Shown here: piece after piece, positions 51,059 through 61,363 of the stretch
Layout: every line of letters starts with the position of its first letter
How positions within the stretch are numbered: position 1 is the first letter of the stretch
Source: Flavobacteriaceae bacterium
Lineage (GTDB): Bacteria; Bacteroidota; Bacteroidia; Flavobacteriales; Flavobacteriaceae
NCBI GenBank assembly: GCA_002746415.1
Contig: NVXD01000001.1
Location: 248,001-312,000, forward strand
DNA: 64,000 nt
Direction: 5' to 3'
Program-made: the position numbers and the translations under genes
The notes under the pieces: generated by a model
What the model saw: only the letters and a program-made list of their open reading frames with translations
Database searches by the model: none
Told to the model about the DNA's origin: nothing

Positions 51059-54000
51059 CTTTTTATTACTTTAAACACCTTCATTACAGCTTCGGAATTG
51101 ACATTCATAAAATACATTCCTGAAGGCAGTCCAATAAACTCAACATCTATCTCACCATTATCGGCAACATACTTTCTAGTACTTATTTTCTGACCGTTGA
51201 TTGCATATATATTAATCTCAATAATTTCACTAGTTGGTCCAACGAGCACTTTTAATCTATCTACAAATGGATTTGGATAAACCATAGGCTCATCAAAAAC
51301 AACATAATCCTCTTCAAAACTTCCTTGACAAGGTAAATTGGTATATACCCTAACATGATTAGCTCCGCTCTTTAAATCCAATTGAATCTCTTTCTCTTCC
51401 GTCTGTATCAACAGTCCGTTCAGCTCTATATTATACAGTAAAGATCCGCTTAGGGTTAGCAATGCCTGTTTTCCATCAACTGAAACCAAAGATGCAACAC
51501 CCAATACATCAGGCTGCACAACAATAACTTCAAAACAATGCGGTTCATACGTTATGACTCCGTCCGTTCCTGTGATACATATAGAATAGGTTCCAGCATC
51601 TAAGTTACTCACTGTATATATATCCATAAAACTATCCATAATATTAACACCATTACCACTAACTGTAACTGTATAATCAATGGTTTGGTCCATAGAAACA
51701 ATCAGAACAGATCCATCATTACTATTAATACAAGACTCACTATTTATGGCTATTGAGAAATTGTTTGTAGGGAACCTATAGATTGCACAGCCATCAACAT
51801 TTACCTCAGCACCCTTTGGAGTCCCTAGACAAAGATCATCCCCATCGTCATAAACCCCATCTTCATCAGCATCTGGTCTAAAGCTACCTTCCACACATAT
51901 ATCCAAGGAAAAGGAATTTAAAAAACCACCGTCTGATGGCGCACTATCCCTAATTTCCAAGACCCACTCCCCAAAAGTTGATTCCCCATTAAAAGAAGAC
52001 AAGGAACCTAAAGGACTAACACTACCACTGATGGAAGGCTGTATGACTCCATCAATTACAAGGTTATTTCCACAAACAAATGGACTAGCCTCATCATCAA
52101 AAATTGCGTTGATGTTTATACGGTCTCCACACGAACTAGAGGTTAAAACAACGGTTGTTCCCGATGGAGAAGTCAATGACACCACCAAATCTGCCAAAAA
52201 ACTATGTTCTATGTCTAAGTTTACATTCAAATCAGAAATTGGCAAATCCTCTAATAAAGTAATTGTAGCAGTAATTGTGGGTGTTCCAACAGTAGAAATT
52301 TCAACTGGAACTGTTTTGGTTGCTATACTCGTGCAACTAATTTGTATTGTGGTAAAACTAAAAGGAGCACCAAAAATGCCCTCTCCACAATTGTTTTTTG
52401 GTTTAACCCTCCAAAAATATTGGGTCTCCGAAATTAAGTCAGTTGCATTATATGCATTAAAAATAACATTGGTAGTCGCAACAATATCTGTAAATAAATT
52501 ATCTGTTGCTATCTCCACATCATAACTTGTTGCGTTTGGCTCCTGATCCCATGTTAAAACTTGTAATTGACTTGCATCTATCATCCCGTCTATTGGAGAC
52601 ACTAAATTAACTACTGAAAAAGTAGTGTTGTCTATATTCAATTGCAGAACAACTTCTTTGGTAACACTTGTTGATGTAGCCGTAATTGTAATTGGATAAC
52701 TTCCAGTCGTTACTCCGGCTGTATTCGAAAAAGTAATAGTAACTGGCGTATCGACAGTAGCTGTAGGCGGAGAAAATACAACTCCCAAACCTACTGGCGC
52801 ATCTGGGATTGAAAAAGTAACCTCTTCATTAAACCCTAAAAAAGTTTGATAATCAAATGGAACTATCAAATTAGATGGCTGGCATACTTCCTGTTCCAAA
52901 CTACTAAAACTTAGAACCACTTCTGAAGCTGTAATCGTAAAATCTGAAGTATTTACAGCGTAAAATATGCTATTGCTCGCCTTGACCATTAAACGTGCCG
53001 TTGTAGTAGACAACCCAGGCAATAAAATGGGTTGTACACCATCATTGGGTACGCCATTAGCAACCTGTATAGGAAATGAATTCCCTCCGTCTATAGAAAG
53101 AAATATATCTACCAATTGGGCATTCACTGGAGCACTGTCTGTATTTGCAACATCCCAGATTACGTCTTCCGTAGTTCCTGAAACATAAGATTCATTTAAT
53201 GTTTGTGATGTGACCACAAAAGGGCCAGCTGCATTCACAACATTTATTTTCATTAAATCTGATACTACCTGTCCTCCTCCAACAACGTTATCTCTTACTG
53301 TAAGGGCAAAGTTCATTTCTCTTTCCACATCAGATAACGTTTCCCAGGCTGAACCTGTTTCTGGATTTGTCTGAGTAAGATTTCCTTCAATAACACTGGA
53401 TAATTTTGGAAAATACCGCTCTGGCGCTATGGTAGGTTTCAGAGACCTAAAATTGGCCCCACTAGGATTTGTTGGTCCAAAAGTGGTGGCTGTGACTACT
53501 CCATCATCAATTTGTTCCCAAGAATAAGTAATAATATTCCCCAAATCAGAATCCGAAGCATTACCTTTTAAGACAAAAGCAGTTGATTTTGGAATGGTAT
53601 AATCCCCAATAGGAATAATTACAGGTGGATTATTAGTAATTGCAATTTCTTCTGCACAACTAGTAGTTTCTAAGTATTCTGTTATTTGAAGAATGCTATA
53701 ATAATGAAAATAATCATCTCCATTTAAGGCCACATTATTACCGTTTACAATTCCTGCATAACCCATAATGGTAGTTCCACTTGCCGGTTCAACTTGTACC
53801 AATGTCCCTTCCGACTCAAAAGACCATGTATGATTTGCACCAAACTGATGTCCCATTTCATGAGAAACAAAATCAAAATCAAATTGGTCACCCTCTGGTG
53901 TTAAGGCAGAAGAAAAACCACTTCCCTTTTTGTTGTCTACACATACAGAACCCACAAAACCTGCATTCCCATTATTATCATCTTCATGAAAAAGGTGTCC

Positions 54001-54855
54001 TACATCATAATTTTCCTCTCCAATAATGCTTGCGAGTGTATTTTGTATTTCAGAATTTAAATTTCCATTGTAGGGATCAGTGGTAGCGTTCGTATAAATC
54101 ACTAAATCATTATTTGGGACCAACTCTAAAGTAACGCCCAAATCCGTTTCAAAAACCTCATTTACACGGGTAAGTGTTGCATTGATACCAGCCAATGCAT
54201 CTGCCTTCGTTCCTCCATGATACTGAGTATATTCCCCTGTAGCAGAAACTGCAATTCTATATTTTTTTAGAATCTGGTCATCAACCAAACTAAAAGAAAC
54301 CTGCCCATTATTGTTTTGAATTTCCGATTTAGTGTTGCACACAAAATCATTTTTTAAAGAAAGATTGGCGTCACGAGTATAAACCACATATTTTTCATCA
54401 TCCGCATTGGCTTTTTGCATGAAAATTGCACTGTTTTTGCCCTTATTGACAATCATACTTTGTATCCCTTTATGAGAAACACTAAACCTAATTCTCTTGT
54501 TTTTGTCATCCACCCCATACCCAATATATGATTTTATCTCTGGATATTTCAAGGCCAATTTAGGTGACAAAATGGTTTTTTCTTCGACCTTAAAAGCAAT
54601 GTAACTCCCTTCTAAATCAGGGAAGTATACTACCTTGGACACCTTTTTATTTATAGAAAGAGATGTTAATTCTTTTTTTAAAACTGCTGGCCTTAGGATA
54701 AATAATTTGGTCTTATTTACATCCAGATTTTGTATGGATTTTCCAATAACAACATGCTGTGAGCTTGCTTGCTCCCAATACTTAGTTTGGGCCAATCCGT
54801 AAAAGCAGAGAAAAAATATGGAAATTGAAAAAACAAGACGTAATTTTGTAAGCAT
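51055..54855 (-). CDS. Secreted M12B (reprolysin-like) zinc metalloprotease with T9SS sorting domain
   Basis: 1266 residues. Signal peptide (FSISIFFLCFYGLAQ), a propeptide-like region to about 190, then the zinc protease with HEMGHQFGANH (His332, Glu333, His336, His342; HExxHxxGxxH). The middle holds Ig/Fn-like modules (to about 860). A proprotein-convertase P domain follows (CTSIATKTVPVEIS to DGGFLNSFSLDICV, about 870-1020), then a type A T9SS C-terminal sorting domain (YPNPFVDRLKVLVG to GLPSGMYFMNV and a Lys-Arg end). It is exported through the outer membrane by the type IX system, with the sorting domain cleaved. Substrate unknown. Confidence 0.92.
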   Translation of the reverse strand: MLTKLRLVFSISIFFLCFYGLAQTKYWEQASSQHVVIGKSIQNLDVNKTKLFILRPAVLKKELTSLSINKKVSKVVYFPDLEGSYIAFKVEEKTILSPKLALKYPEIKSYIGYGVDDKNKRIRFSVSHKGIQSMIVNKGKNSAIFMQKANADDEKYVVYTRDANLSLKNDFVCNTKSEIQNNNGQVSFSLVDDQILKKYRIAVSATGEYTQYHGGTKADALAGINATLTRVNEVFETDLGVTLELVPNNDLVIYTNATTDPYNGNLNSEIQNTLASIIGEENYDVGHLFHEDDNNGNAGFVGSVCVDNKKGSGFSSALTPEGDQFDFDFVSHEMGHQFGANHTWSFESEGTLVQVEPASGTTIMGYAGIVNGNNVALNGDDYFHYYSILQITEYLETTSCAEEIAITNNPPVIIPIGDYTIPKSTAFVLKGNASDSDLGNIITYSWEQIDDGVVTATTFGPTNPSGANFRSLKPTIAPERYFPKLSSVIEGNLTQTNPETGSAWETLSDVEREMNFALTVRDNVVGGGQVVSDLMKINVVNAAGPFVVTSQTLNESYVSGTTEDVIWDVANTDSAPVNAQLVDIFLSIDGGNSFPIQVANGVPNDGVQPILLPGLSTTTARLMVKASNSIFYAVNTSDFTITASEVVLSFSSLEQEVCQPSNLIVPFDYQTFLGFNEEVTFSIPDAPVGLGVVFSPPTATVDTPVTITFSNTAGVTTGSYPITITATSTSVTKEVVLQLNIDNTTFSVVNLVSPIDGMIDASQLQVLTWDQEPNATSYDVEIATDNLFTDIVATTNVIFNAYNATDLISETQYFWRVKPKNNCGEGIFGAPFSFTTIQISCTSIATKTVPVEISTVGTPTITATITLLEDLPISDLNVNLDIEHSFLADLVVSLTSPSGTTVVLTSSSCGDRININAIFDDEASPFVCGNNLVIDGVIQPSISGSVSPLGSLSSFNGESTFGEWVLEIRDSAPSDGGFLNSFSLDICVEGSFRPDADEDGVYDDGDDLCLGTPKGAEVNVDGCAIYRFPTNNFSIAINSESCINSNDGSVLIVSMDQTIDYTVTVSGNGVNIMDSFMDIYTVSNLDAGTYSICITGTDGVITYEPHCFEVIVVQPDVLGVASLVSVDGKQALLTLSGSLLYNIELNGLLIQTEEKEIQLDLKSGANHVRVYTNLPCQGSFEEDYVVFDEPMVYPNPFVDRLKVLVGPTSEIIEINIYAINGQKISTRKYVADNGEIDVEFIGLPSGMYFMNVNSEAVMKVFKVIKR

Positions 54856-54905
54856 CCAGCAGGTGTTAACTCTATCAAATATAATTCTTTTTATTTTTCT
54901 ATTCT

Positions 54906-55832
54906 GTGATAACAGTTCAAAGCATTTCTACCTTCGATAAAAAGCACTTCACCGCTATAACCATTGGCACTTTTGATGGCGTACATATTGGACACAGAAA
55001 GATATTGGAACGTCTCATAAATAATGCCAAAGATTTAGATTTAAAATCCACCGTTCTTACTTTCTTTCCCCATCCAAGAATGGTTTTACAAAAAGATGCC
55101 GAAATTAAATTATTGAATACCATAGATGAGAGAATACATATTCTCGAAAAATCTGGATTGGATTATCTAATTGTTCACCCATTTACCTTACCGTTTTCAC
55201 GGCTGTCGGCTACAGAATTTGTTAGGGATGTTTTAGTGAATGATTTAAATATTAAAAAAATTGTTCTTGGTTATGACCATAGGTTTGGCAGAAACCGGAA
55301 TGCAAATATCAATGACCTTATTTCTTTTGGAAATACATTAGATTTTCAAGTGGAAGAAATTCCTGCCCAAGAAATTGATGATGTATCTGTGAGTTCTACC
55401 AAAATAAGGAAAGCATTATTAGATGGTGATATTAAGACGGCCAACGCTTATCTAGGGTACAATTATATGTTGACAGGCGTTGTGCAAAAAGGCAAAGGTC
55501 TTGGACGAAAAATTAATTTTCCAACGGCCAACCTTCATATAGAAGAAACCTACAAACTTATTCCCAAAGAAGGCGTGTATGTAGTTAAAAGTAACTTGAA
55601 AAATGTTACTGTCTACGGCATGATGAATATTGGTTACAACCCCACAGTTGCAGGTACTGAAAAAAGTATAGAAATTCACTTTTTTGATTTTGATCAAGAT
55701 TTGTACGATCAAAAAATTCAGATAGATATCGTTGACCGATTACGGGACGAACATAAGTTTGATTCTGTTGAAAAACTTCAGCAGCAGTTGGAAAAAGATA
55801 AAAAAACCTCATTAGAAATACTATTTAACTAA
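54906..55832 (+). CDS. ribF: Bifunctional riboflavin kinase / FAD synthetase
   Basis: Makes FMN then FAD. 308 residues: the N-terminal nucleotidyltransferase domain with TIGTFDGVHIGHRKIL (HxGH motif) and VSSTKIRKALLDGD, and the C-terminal flavokinase domain with GLGRKINFPTANLHI and GVYVVKS, GYNPTVAGTEKSIEIHFFDFD split near 245-265. The start is GTG (54906); there is no ATG close enough to the conserved region. Only 50 bases separate it from the divergent protease gene and no FMN riboswitch is visible. Confidence 0.93.
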   Translation: MITVQSISTFDKKHFTAITIGTFDGVHIGHRKILERLINNAKDLDLKSTVLTFFPHPRMVLQKDAEIKLLNTIDERIHILEKSGLDYLIVHPFTLPFSRLSATEFVRDVLVNDLNIKKIVLGYDHRFGRNRNANINDLISFGNTLDFQVEEIPAQEIDDVSVSSTKIRKALLDGDIKTANAYLGYNYMLTGVVQKGKGLGRKINFPTANLHIEETYKLIPKEGVYVVKSNLKNVTVYGMMNIGYNPTVAGTEKSIEIHFFDFDQDLYDQKIQIDIVDRLRDEHKFDSVEKLQQQLEKDKKTSLEILFN

Positions 55833-55834
55833 AA

Positions 55835-57157
55835 ATGTTGAATCGCTTCCTTTTTAAAAAGATAGATAACAGTCCGCTCATACTGTTTCGCATTTTTTTT
55901 GGAATTCTAATCGCCAGTGAATGTTATGGTGCAATTTTAACAGGTTGGGTAAAAACAAATTTAATAGACCCAAAATTCAACTTTTCATTTATTGGGTTTC
56001 AATGGCTGCAGCCCTTACCGGGAAACGGCATGTATTTCTATTTCATTTTAATGGGAACCTTAGGGGTTTTAGTAACCCTGGGGTATAAATACCGTTTTAG
56101 CATCATTGCCTTTACAGTGTTATGGACTGGTGTTTATTTAATGCAAAAAACCTCTTATAACAATCATTACTATTTATTGATATTAATTTCCTTTATCATG
56201 GTGTTTTTCCCTGCAAACAGGGCAGTTTCTTTGGATGCAAAATACCATCCGTCCATAAAGACCAATGCCATGCCCAATTGGGTAAAATGGACAATTGTTG
56301 CACAACTTTTTATTGTATATACCTATGCAACCCTTGCCAAACTTTATATTGATTGGTTCGATTTTACTTTTATTAAAATCCTAATGAAGAGTAAAGCAGA
56401 TTACTACATTATTGGAGAACTCTTGCAACAACCATGGGCGCACAAAGCAATAGCTGCTTTTGCAATTTTATTTGATTTACTCATTGTTCCTGCCCTACTC
56501 TGGAGACCTACTCGAAAAATTGCCTTTTGCTTTGCCATTTTCTTCCATTTGTTCAACTCTATCGTATTTCAAATTGGGATATTTCCATATCTATCTTTGG
56601 CATTTATGGTATTCTTTTTTGATGGAAAAACCATCCGGAATATTTTCTTTAAAAAGAAAGCTTTGTATACTATTGATGAACTAAAAATGCCATCATATAA
56701 AGGTATATTTTTAGTAGCAACCAGCCTTTATTTTTTCATTCAATTGGCGTTACCAATGCGCCATTATTTTATACCTGAAAATGTGTTATGGACAGAAGAA
56801 GGGCACAGAATGAGTTGGCGCATGATGCTCAGAAGCAGGACTGGCTTGCTGGTTTTTAAAATTAAAGATAAAGAAACTGGAAAGATTGAAACTATTAAAA
56901 CAACCGATTATTTAACTAAAAAACAAGCAAGAAGAGTAGCCGCCCTCCCCGATTTTATTTGGCAGTTTGCTCAACATCTAAAAAAAGAATATGCAAAAAA
57001 GGGGCAAGATATAGAAGTCCATGCCGTAAACTCTAAAGTAAGCATTAATGGCAAACCCTATCAACACTTCATAGATCCGCAGGTTGATTTGGCCAATGAA
57101 TCTTGGAGTCATTTCAAGCACCATGAGTGGATTCTGCCTTTAAAAGCACCCGAATAA
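55835..57157 (+). CDS. HTTM-domain membrane protein (vitamin K-dependent gamma-carboxylase-like)
   Basis: 440 residues, with about nine hydrophobic segments in the first 300. The N-terminal pattern FRIFFGILIASECYGAILTGW and the repeated His-containing segments (YNNHYYLLILISFIMVFFPANR, FHLFNSIVFQIGIFPYLSLAF) match the HTTM ('horizontally transferred transmembrane') domain of gamma-carboxylase-like proteins. The C-terminal domain is soluble (RTGLLVFKIKDKETG onward). Bacterial members have no assigned reaction. It starts 2 bases after the ribF stop, so the two are cotranscribed. Confidence 0.82.
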   Translation: MLNRFLFKKIDNSPLILFRIFFGILIASECYGAILTGWVKTNLIDPKFNFSFIGFQWLQPLPGNGMYFYFILMGTLGVLVTLGYKYRFSIIAFTVLWTGVYLMQKTSYNNHYYLLILISFIMVFFPANRAVSLDAKYHPSIKTNAMPNWVKWTIVAQLFIVYTYATLAKLYIDWFDFTFIKILMKSKADYYIIGELLQQPWAHKAIAAFAILFDLLIVPALLWRPTRKIAFCFAIFFHLFNSIVFQIGIFPYLSLAFMVFFFDGKTIRNIFFKKKALYTIDELKMPSYKGIFLVATSLYFFIQLALPMRHYFIPENVLWTEEGHRMSWRMMLRSRTGLLVFKIKDKETGKIETIKTTDYLTKKQARRVAALPDFIWQFAQHLKKEYAKKGQDIEVHAVNSKVSINGKPYQHFIDPQVDLANESWSHFKHHEWILPLKAPE

Positions 57158-57186
57158 TTAAATAACCTTATAAAATCCAACGAAAC

Positions 57187-57579
57187 ATGCTCGGCAAAAT
57201 TCATTTCTTTTTTGGAATTCTTGTTGTTATAATATTTGTGCTAACAGGTCAGTATATGGATCTTTTTTACAACCATTTGCAAGATATGGAACCCATGCAA
57301 AGAGCATTGTTCCGTACTGGCCACTTATATATATTATTATTTGGGTTAATTAATGCATCACTAGGCGCTTATTTTAAACGTCCTAAAAATGGAGTTTGGT
57401 CGAAAATTCAATTGACAGGTTCTAGTATCATTCTATTTTCTACCTGCAGTATTATATATAGCTTTTTTATAGAATTACCTTCCTCTGATATAAACAGACC
57501 TATTGCTGCTTACAGTTTATATGCCATCCTATTAGGTGTAGTCATTCATGGAATTGTTCACCTATTTTATAAAAAATAA
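57187..57579 (+). CDS. Small four-helix membrane protein, unknown
   Basis: 130 residues with four hydrophobic helices (IHFFFGILVVIIFVLTGQYM, TGHLYILLFGLINASLGAYF, SSIILFSTCSIIYSFFIEL, ILLGVVIHGIVHLFY). Not recognised. Lies 29 bases after the HTTM gene in the same direction, so probably in one operon with ribF and the HTTM protein. Confidence 0.7.
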   Translation: MLGKIHFFFGILVVIIFVLTGQYMDLFYNHLQDMEPMQRALFRTGHLYILLFGLINASLGAYFKRPKNGVWSKIQLTGSSIILFSTCSIIYSFFIELPSSDINRPIAAYSLYAILLGVVIHGIVHLFYKK

Positions 57580-57613
57580 GACAAAGCAATAGCCTTTAGG
57601 CTATGTAGTGTGA

Positions 57614-57994
57614 TTAAAACTTTTGTGCTCTTTGGCACAATTGCAATGGCATGCCCCATGGGTCTCTTAGCATCACCAAATGGCTCCCATCTTCTAAATT
57701 CACTTCCTCAAAAAGAGAAGCACCCTCAGCAATTAATCTCACCTTATCTTCTTCTGCATTTTCGGAAACAAAGGCCACATGAAAAGTAAGTGGATGTTGT
57801 TGTCTAAAATCTGTAATGGTCTCATCTGGCCTGTGATACAATTCCACAACAACCCTACCTGAAGAATCTGCTAAGAAAGTCATAAAAGGAGCTTCCTTCT
57901 GTTGTCTAACAATTTTCAATTCCAAATGAGCTGTGTACCAAGATACAACCTCATCAATCTTAGCTACATTAAGGGCAAAATGTTCAAAAACCAT
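57614..57994 (-). CDS. VOC-family (glyoxalase/bleomycin-resistance-like) protein
   Basis: 126 residues with the paired beta-alpha-beta pattern of the vicinal-oxygen-chelate fold: FEHFALNVAKIDEVVSWYTAHLELKIV at the start, a metal-type His, and the C-terminal GSHLVMLRDPWGMPLQLCQRA. Likely metal-dependent, but the substrate is not indicated. Converges on the membrane-protein gene and diverges from serS. Confidence 0.88.
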   Translation of the reverse strand: MVFEHFALNVAKIDEVVSWYTAHLELKIVRQQKEAPFMTFLADSSGRVVVELYHRPDETITDFRQQHPLTFHVAFVSENAEEDKVRLIAEGASLFEEVNLEDGSHLVMLRDPWGMPLQLCQRAQKF

Positions 57995-58056
57995 ATAATT
58001 ATTTATTTTACTGCTATCAAGGGTAAAAGTAGCTGTTTTAAATGAGAAGATTACCT

Positions 58057-58064
58057 TAACTTTG
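58057..58064 (+). promoter_or_regulatory. serS -7 element
   Basis: TAACTTTG, exact TAnnTTTG, 21 bases before the serS ATG; the -33 region is weak. Confidence 0.55.
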
Positions 58065-58085
58065 TGCCTTTAAATCTAGAAATAA

Positions 58086-59357
58086 ATGTTGCAATTACAA
58101 ACTATTAGAGAAAAGAAAGAAGAAATCATCAAGGCGTTACAAAAACGTAATCTTGATGGCACATTGCTTATAGAAAACGTATTGCAATTAGATGAAAAAA
58201 GACGCTCCACTCAAACCCAATTAGACCGTGCTTTGGCGGAAGCAAATAGTTTATCCAAAGAAATAGGCATGCTCTTTAAGAATGGAAAGCAGCAAGAAGC
58301 CAATGTGCTAAAAGAAAAAACTGGCACATTAAAAGAGGAATCCAAAAAACTAGGGGAAGAATTAAACAATACTGCTGAGGAATTGCAGTCCTTATTATAT
58401 CAAATCCCTAATATTCCCCATCCATCTGTTCCTTCTGGGAATACAGAAGAGGATAATGTAGAAATTTTTAAAGAAGGTGATATTCCTATTTTGGCAGGTG
58501 ATGCCTTGCCTCATTGGGAATTGGCGAAAAAATACGATATCATAGATTTTGAGCTTGGTGTGAAAATTACTGGAGCAGGTTTTCCTGTTTATAAAGGTAA
58601 AGGAGCAAGATTGCAACGTGCTCTAATCGCTTATTTTTTAGATAAAAATACTGAAGCTGGTTATACAGAAATTCAGGTGCCTCATTTAGTGAATGAAGCT
58701 TCCGGCTATGGCACAGGTCAGCTACCGGATAAAGAAGGACAAATGTACCACGTAGGAGTAGATGACCTTTACCTCATCCCAACAGGAGAAGTTCCCGTGA
58801 CCAATATTTTCAGAAATGAGATTGTAAATGAAAAAGACTTTCCCATTCGTTATACAGCTTATACCCCATGTTTTAGAAGAGAAGCAGGAAGTTATGGGGC
58901 GCACGTTCGTGGATTAAACCGTCTGCACCAGTTTGATAAAGTAGAAATTGTACGTGTTGAGCATCCAGAAAAATCTTATGAGGCTTTAGACGGTATGGTT
59001 GATCATATCAAAAATATATTGCGTGAACTAAAATTACCCTATCGAGTTTTACGACTTTGTGGTGGTGATTTAGGTTTTACAGCAGCATTGACCTTTGACT
59101 TTGAAGTGTTTTCAACAGCACAAGACCGTTGGTTGGAAATTAGTTCTGTTTCCAATTTTGAAACCTACCAAGCAAACCGATTGAAACTCCGCTATAAAGA
59201 TGAAAATGGAAAAAGTAAATTAGCACATACCCTAAATGGCAGCTCTTTGGCCTTGCCAAGGGTTCTAGCAGGCATCCTGGAAAACTACCAAACTCCTGAG
59301 GGCATTCAAATCCCTGAAGTATTGATTCCTTACACCAATTTTAACATAATTGATTGA
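58086..59357 (+). CDS. serS: Seryl-tRNA synthetase
   Basis: Charges tRNA-Ser. 423 residues: N-terminal antiparallel coiled coil (about 30-100, rich in Lys, Glu and Leu) that reads the tRNA variable arm, then the class II core with motif 2 TPCFRREAGSYGAHVRGLNRLHQFDKVE split near 260-287 and motif 3 NGSSLALPRVLAGILENYQ near 383. Strong, complete match to the family. Confidence 0.97.
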   Translation: MLQLQTIREKKEEIIKALQKRNLDGTLLIENVLQLDEKRRSTQTQLDRALAEANSLSKEIGMLFKNGKQQEANVLKEKTGTLKEESKKLGEELNNTAEELQSLLYQIPNIPHPSVPSGNTEEDNVEIFKEGDIPILAGDALPHWELAKKYDIIDFELGVKITGAGFPVYKGKGARLQRALIAYFLDKNTEAGYTEIQVPHLVNEASGYGTGQLPDKEGQMYHVGVDDLYLIPTGEVPVTNIFRNEIVNEKDFPIRYTAYTPCFRREAGSYGAHVRGLNRLHQFDKVEIVRVEHPEKSYEALDGMVDHIKNILRELKLPYRVLRLCGGDLGFTAALTFDFEVFSTAQDRWLEISSVSNFETYQANRLKLRYKDENGKSKLAHTLNGSSLALPRVLAGILENYQTPEGIQIPEVLIPYTNFNIID

Positions 59358-59545
59358 TTTTTAAAATATACTCCACTTGATGTCAATATTATTCAAATAA
59401 AGCAAGTGTTTGATAAACATAGGATTTTAGTATTAGATAAATTCTTCTATAAAAAACTAACTATTGTCTTCTAGGCAACCCTCCCTTTATAACTCCCTTA
59501 ACACCAATTTTACACATTCTGCGTATCTTTGAAAAAACTACACTC

Positions 59546-61330
59546 TTGAAGTCCCTTCTTTTCATTTTTGCATTTTGTTGTTTCCAATCTGTCTTTTCAC
59601 AGGACAACTTTTTGGCGAAACAGTACCTAAATGATGGAGCATATGAGAAGGCTGTTATTTTCTATGAAAAATTAGTGGCACAAAACCCGCGTAGAACAGA
59701 TTACACCGAAGGGCTCATAACCTGTTATCAGCAATTAGAACGTTACCAGGAAGTTGAGGATTTACTACATAAAAAAATTAAAGCTGGTAATGTCCACCCT
59801 GTTTTTTTAGTAGAACTAGGTTATAATCACACCTTACAAGATATGCCAGAAAAGGCTATAATCTATTATGACAAAGCTTTAGATATACTAGACGAAAACC
59901 CAAATTTTGGGTATGGTGTTGGCTTTCGGTTTCAAAAATATGCCATTTTAGATTATGCCATAAAAGCCTATACAAAAGCAATGGAACTGAATCCAGAACT
60001 GAATTTCAATTTTCAATTAGCGCGTATATATGGAGAACAAGGAAATGTTTCCAAAATGTATGATAGTTATTTGGAACTAATTATAACAGGCAGAGCGTCT
60101 AAAGCTAATGTGCTCCGAAATATAGATGATTTTATTACCGAAGATGGTGAAAATGAAAATAACATCAGGCTTAAAAAAATCCTACTTCAAAGAGCTCAAA
60201 AAAATCCTGATGTATTGTGGAACGAACTATTAAGCTGGCTTTTTGTGCAACAAAAACAGTATAAAAGTGCCTTTACCCAAGAAAAAGCCATTTATAAACG
60301 AGAACAACAAAGTTCTTTGTTGCGTATGGAAAATTTAGGGAATATTGCATTAGAGAACAATGCTATAACGAATGCTGAGGATATTTATCAATATATTGTT
60401 GACAGCAGCCAGGATAAAGTCATAAAACTAAACGCACAATTAAACCTTATAGATATTGACCTTTTAGATGGCAATGAAAAAAAATATGATGCCGTTCTAA
60501 AAACATTTGAAAAGCTTATTGAGCAATATGGTTACCAACCAAATACGCTACAATTACCTATTGCATATGCCAATTTTCTTACATTCAAAAAAGAAGAACC
60601 AAAAAAAGCCATCATCATTTTAAAAAACAGTTTGGAAATGCCCTTAAACCGTTTTGGAGAGGGGTATGTGAAAATGGCCCTAGGCGATATTTTGGTTTTT
60701 GACAAAAAATTCAATGAAGCGCTTATTTATTTTTCTCAGATTCAGAAAAAATTAAAAAACGATGTCATGGGGCAAAATGCCCGTTTCAAAGTAGCACAAA
60801 CCAGTTTTTACAAAGGGGATTTTGATTGGGCTCTTACCCAACTAAAAGTATTACGCAGCTCTACATCACAGCTTATAGCCAATGATGCTATGCAATTAAG
60901 TTTATTGATTTCAGATAATTCTTTAGAAGATTCAACCCAAACAGCGCTCAAAAAATACGCGCGGGCAGATTTATTGGGATATCAAAATAAAACCAAAGAA
61001 GCCATTGCGGTCCTAGAGGATATTCTACAAAATCATAAGGGTGAAAAAATTGAGGATGAAGCATTAATGAAACAAGCTGCCCTTTTAGAAAACAGTAAAG
61101 ATTATGAAGCTGCTAAATTCAATTATCAAAAAATAGTGGAGTTCTACGGAAATGATATTTTGGCTGATGATGCTCATTTTGCCTTGGCAGAACTGTATAG
61201 AAACATCCTAAGTGAACCGGAAAAAGCAAAACAACATTACGAGAAAATAATATACAATTACCAGGATAGTTATTACTTTCCACAAGCAAGGAAAAATTTT
61301 AGGCAATTAAGAGGGGATTTCATCAATTAG
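59546..61330 (+). CDS. TPR-repeat protein, exported
   Basis: 594 residues. The TTG start at 59546 gives a signal peptide (LKSLLFIFAFCCFQSVFSQ). Helix-turn-helix TPR repeats fill the rest, for example AYEKAVIFYEKLVAQNPRRTDYTEGLITCYQ near 30-60, and DDAHFALAELYRNILSEPEKAKQHYEKIIYNYQDSYYFPQAR at the end (split over two repeats). A periplasmic or outer-membrane scaffold is likely. A 188-base gap upstream holds no other recognisable gene. Confidence 0.82.
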   Translation: MKSLLFIFAFCCFQSVFSQDNFLAKQYLNDGAYEKAVIFYEKLVAQNPRRTDYTEGLITCYQQLERYQEVEDLLHKKIKAGNVHPVFLVELGYNHTLQDMPEKAIIYYDKALDILDENPNFGYGVGFRFQKYAILDYAIKAYTKAMELNPELNFNFQLARIYGEQGNVSKMYDSYLELIITGRASKANVLRNIDDFITEDGENENNIRLKKILLQRAQKNPDVLWNELLSWLFVQQKQYKSAFTQEKAIYKREQQSSLLRMENLGNIALENNAITNAEDIYQYIVDSSQDKVIKLNAQLNLIDIDLLDGNEKKYDAVLKTFEKLIEQYGYQPNTLQLPIAYANFLTFKKEEPKKAIIILKNSLEMPLNRFGEGYVKMALGDILVFDKKFNEALIYFSQIQKKLKNDVMGQNARFKVAQTSFYKGDFDWALTQLKVLRSSTSQLIANDAMQLSLLISDNSLEDSTQTALKKYARADLLGYQNKTKEAIAVLEDILQNHKGEKIEDEALMKQAALLENSKDYEAAKFNYQKIVEFYGNDILADDAHFALAELYRNILSEPEKAKQHYEKIIYNYQDSYYFPQARKNFRQLRGDFIN

Positions 61331-61363
61331 AATACATTCTAGCCTTTAAAAAAAGAAGGACTT

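Noticed and set aside
52031-52525. 164-aa ORF antisense to the metalloprotease gene
   Set aside because: Fully inside a conserved coding region (P domain and Fn-like modules); shadow frame.
54856-54905. FMN riboswitch before ribF
   Set aside because: Only 50 bases separate ribF from the divergent protease gene; too short for the aptamer and no RFN-like sequence seen.
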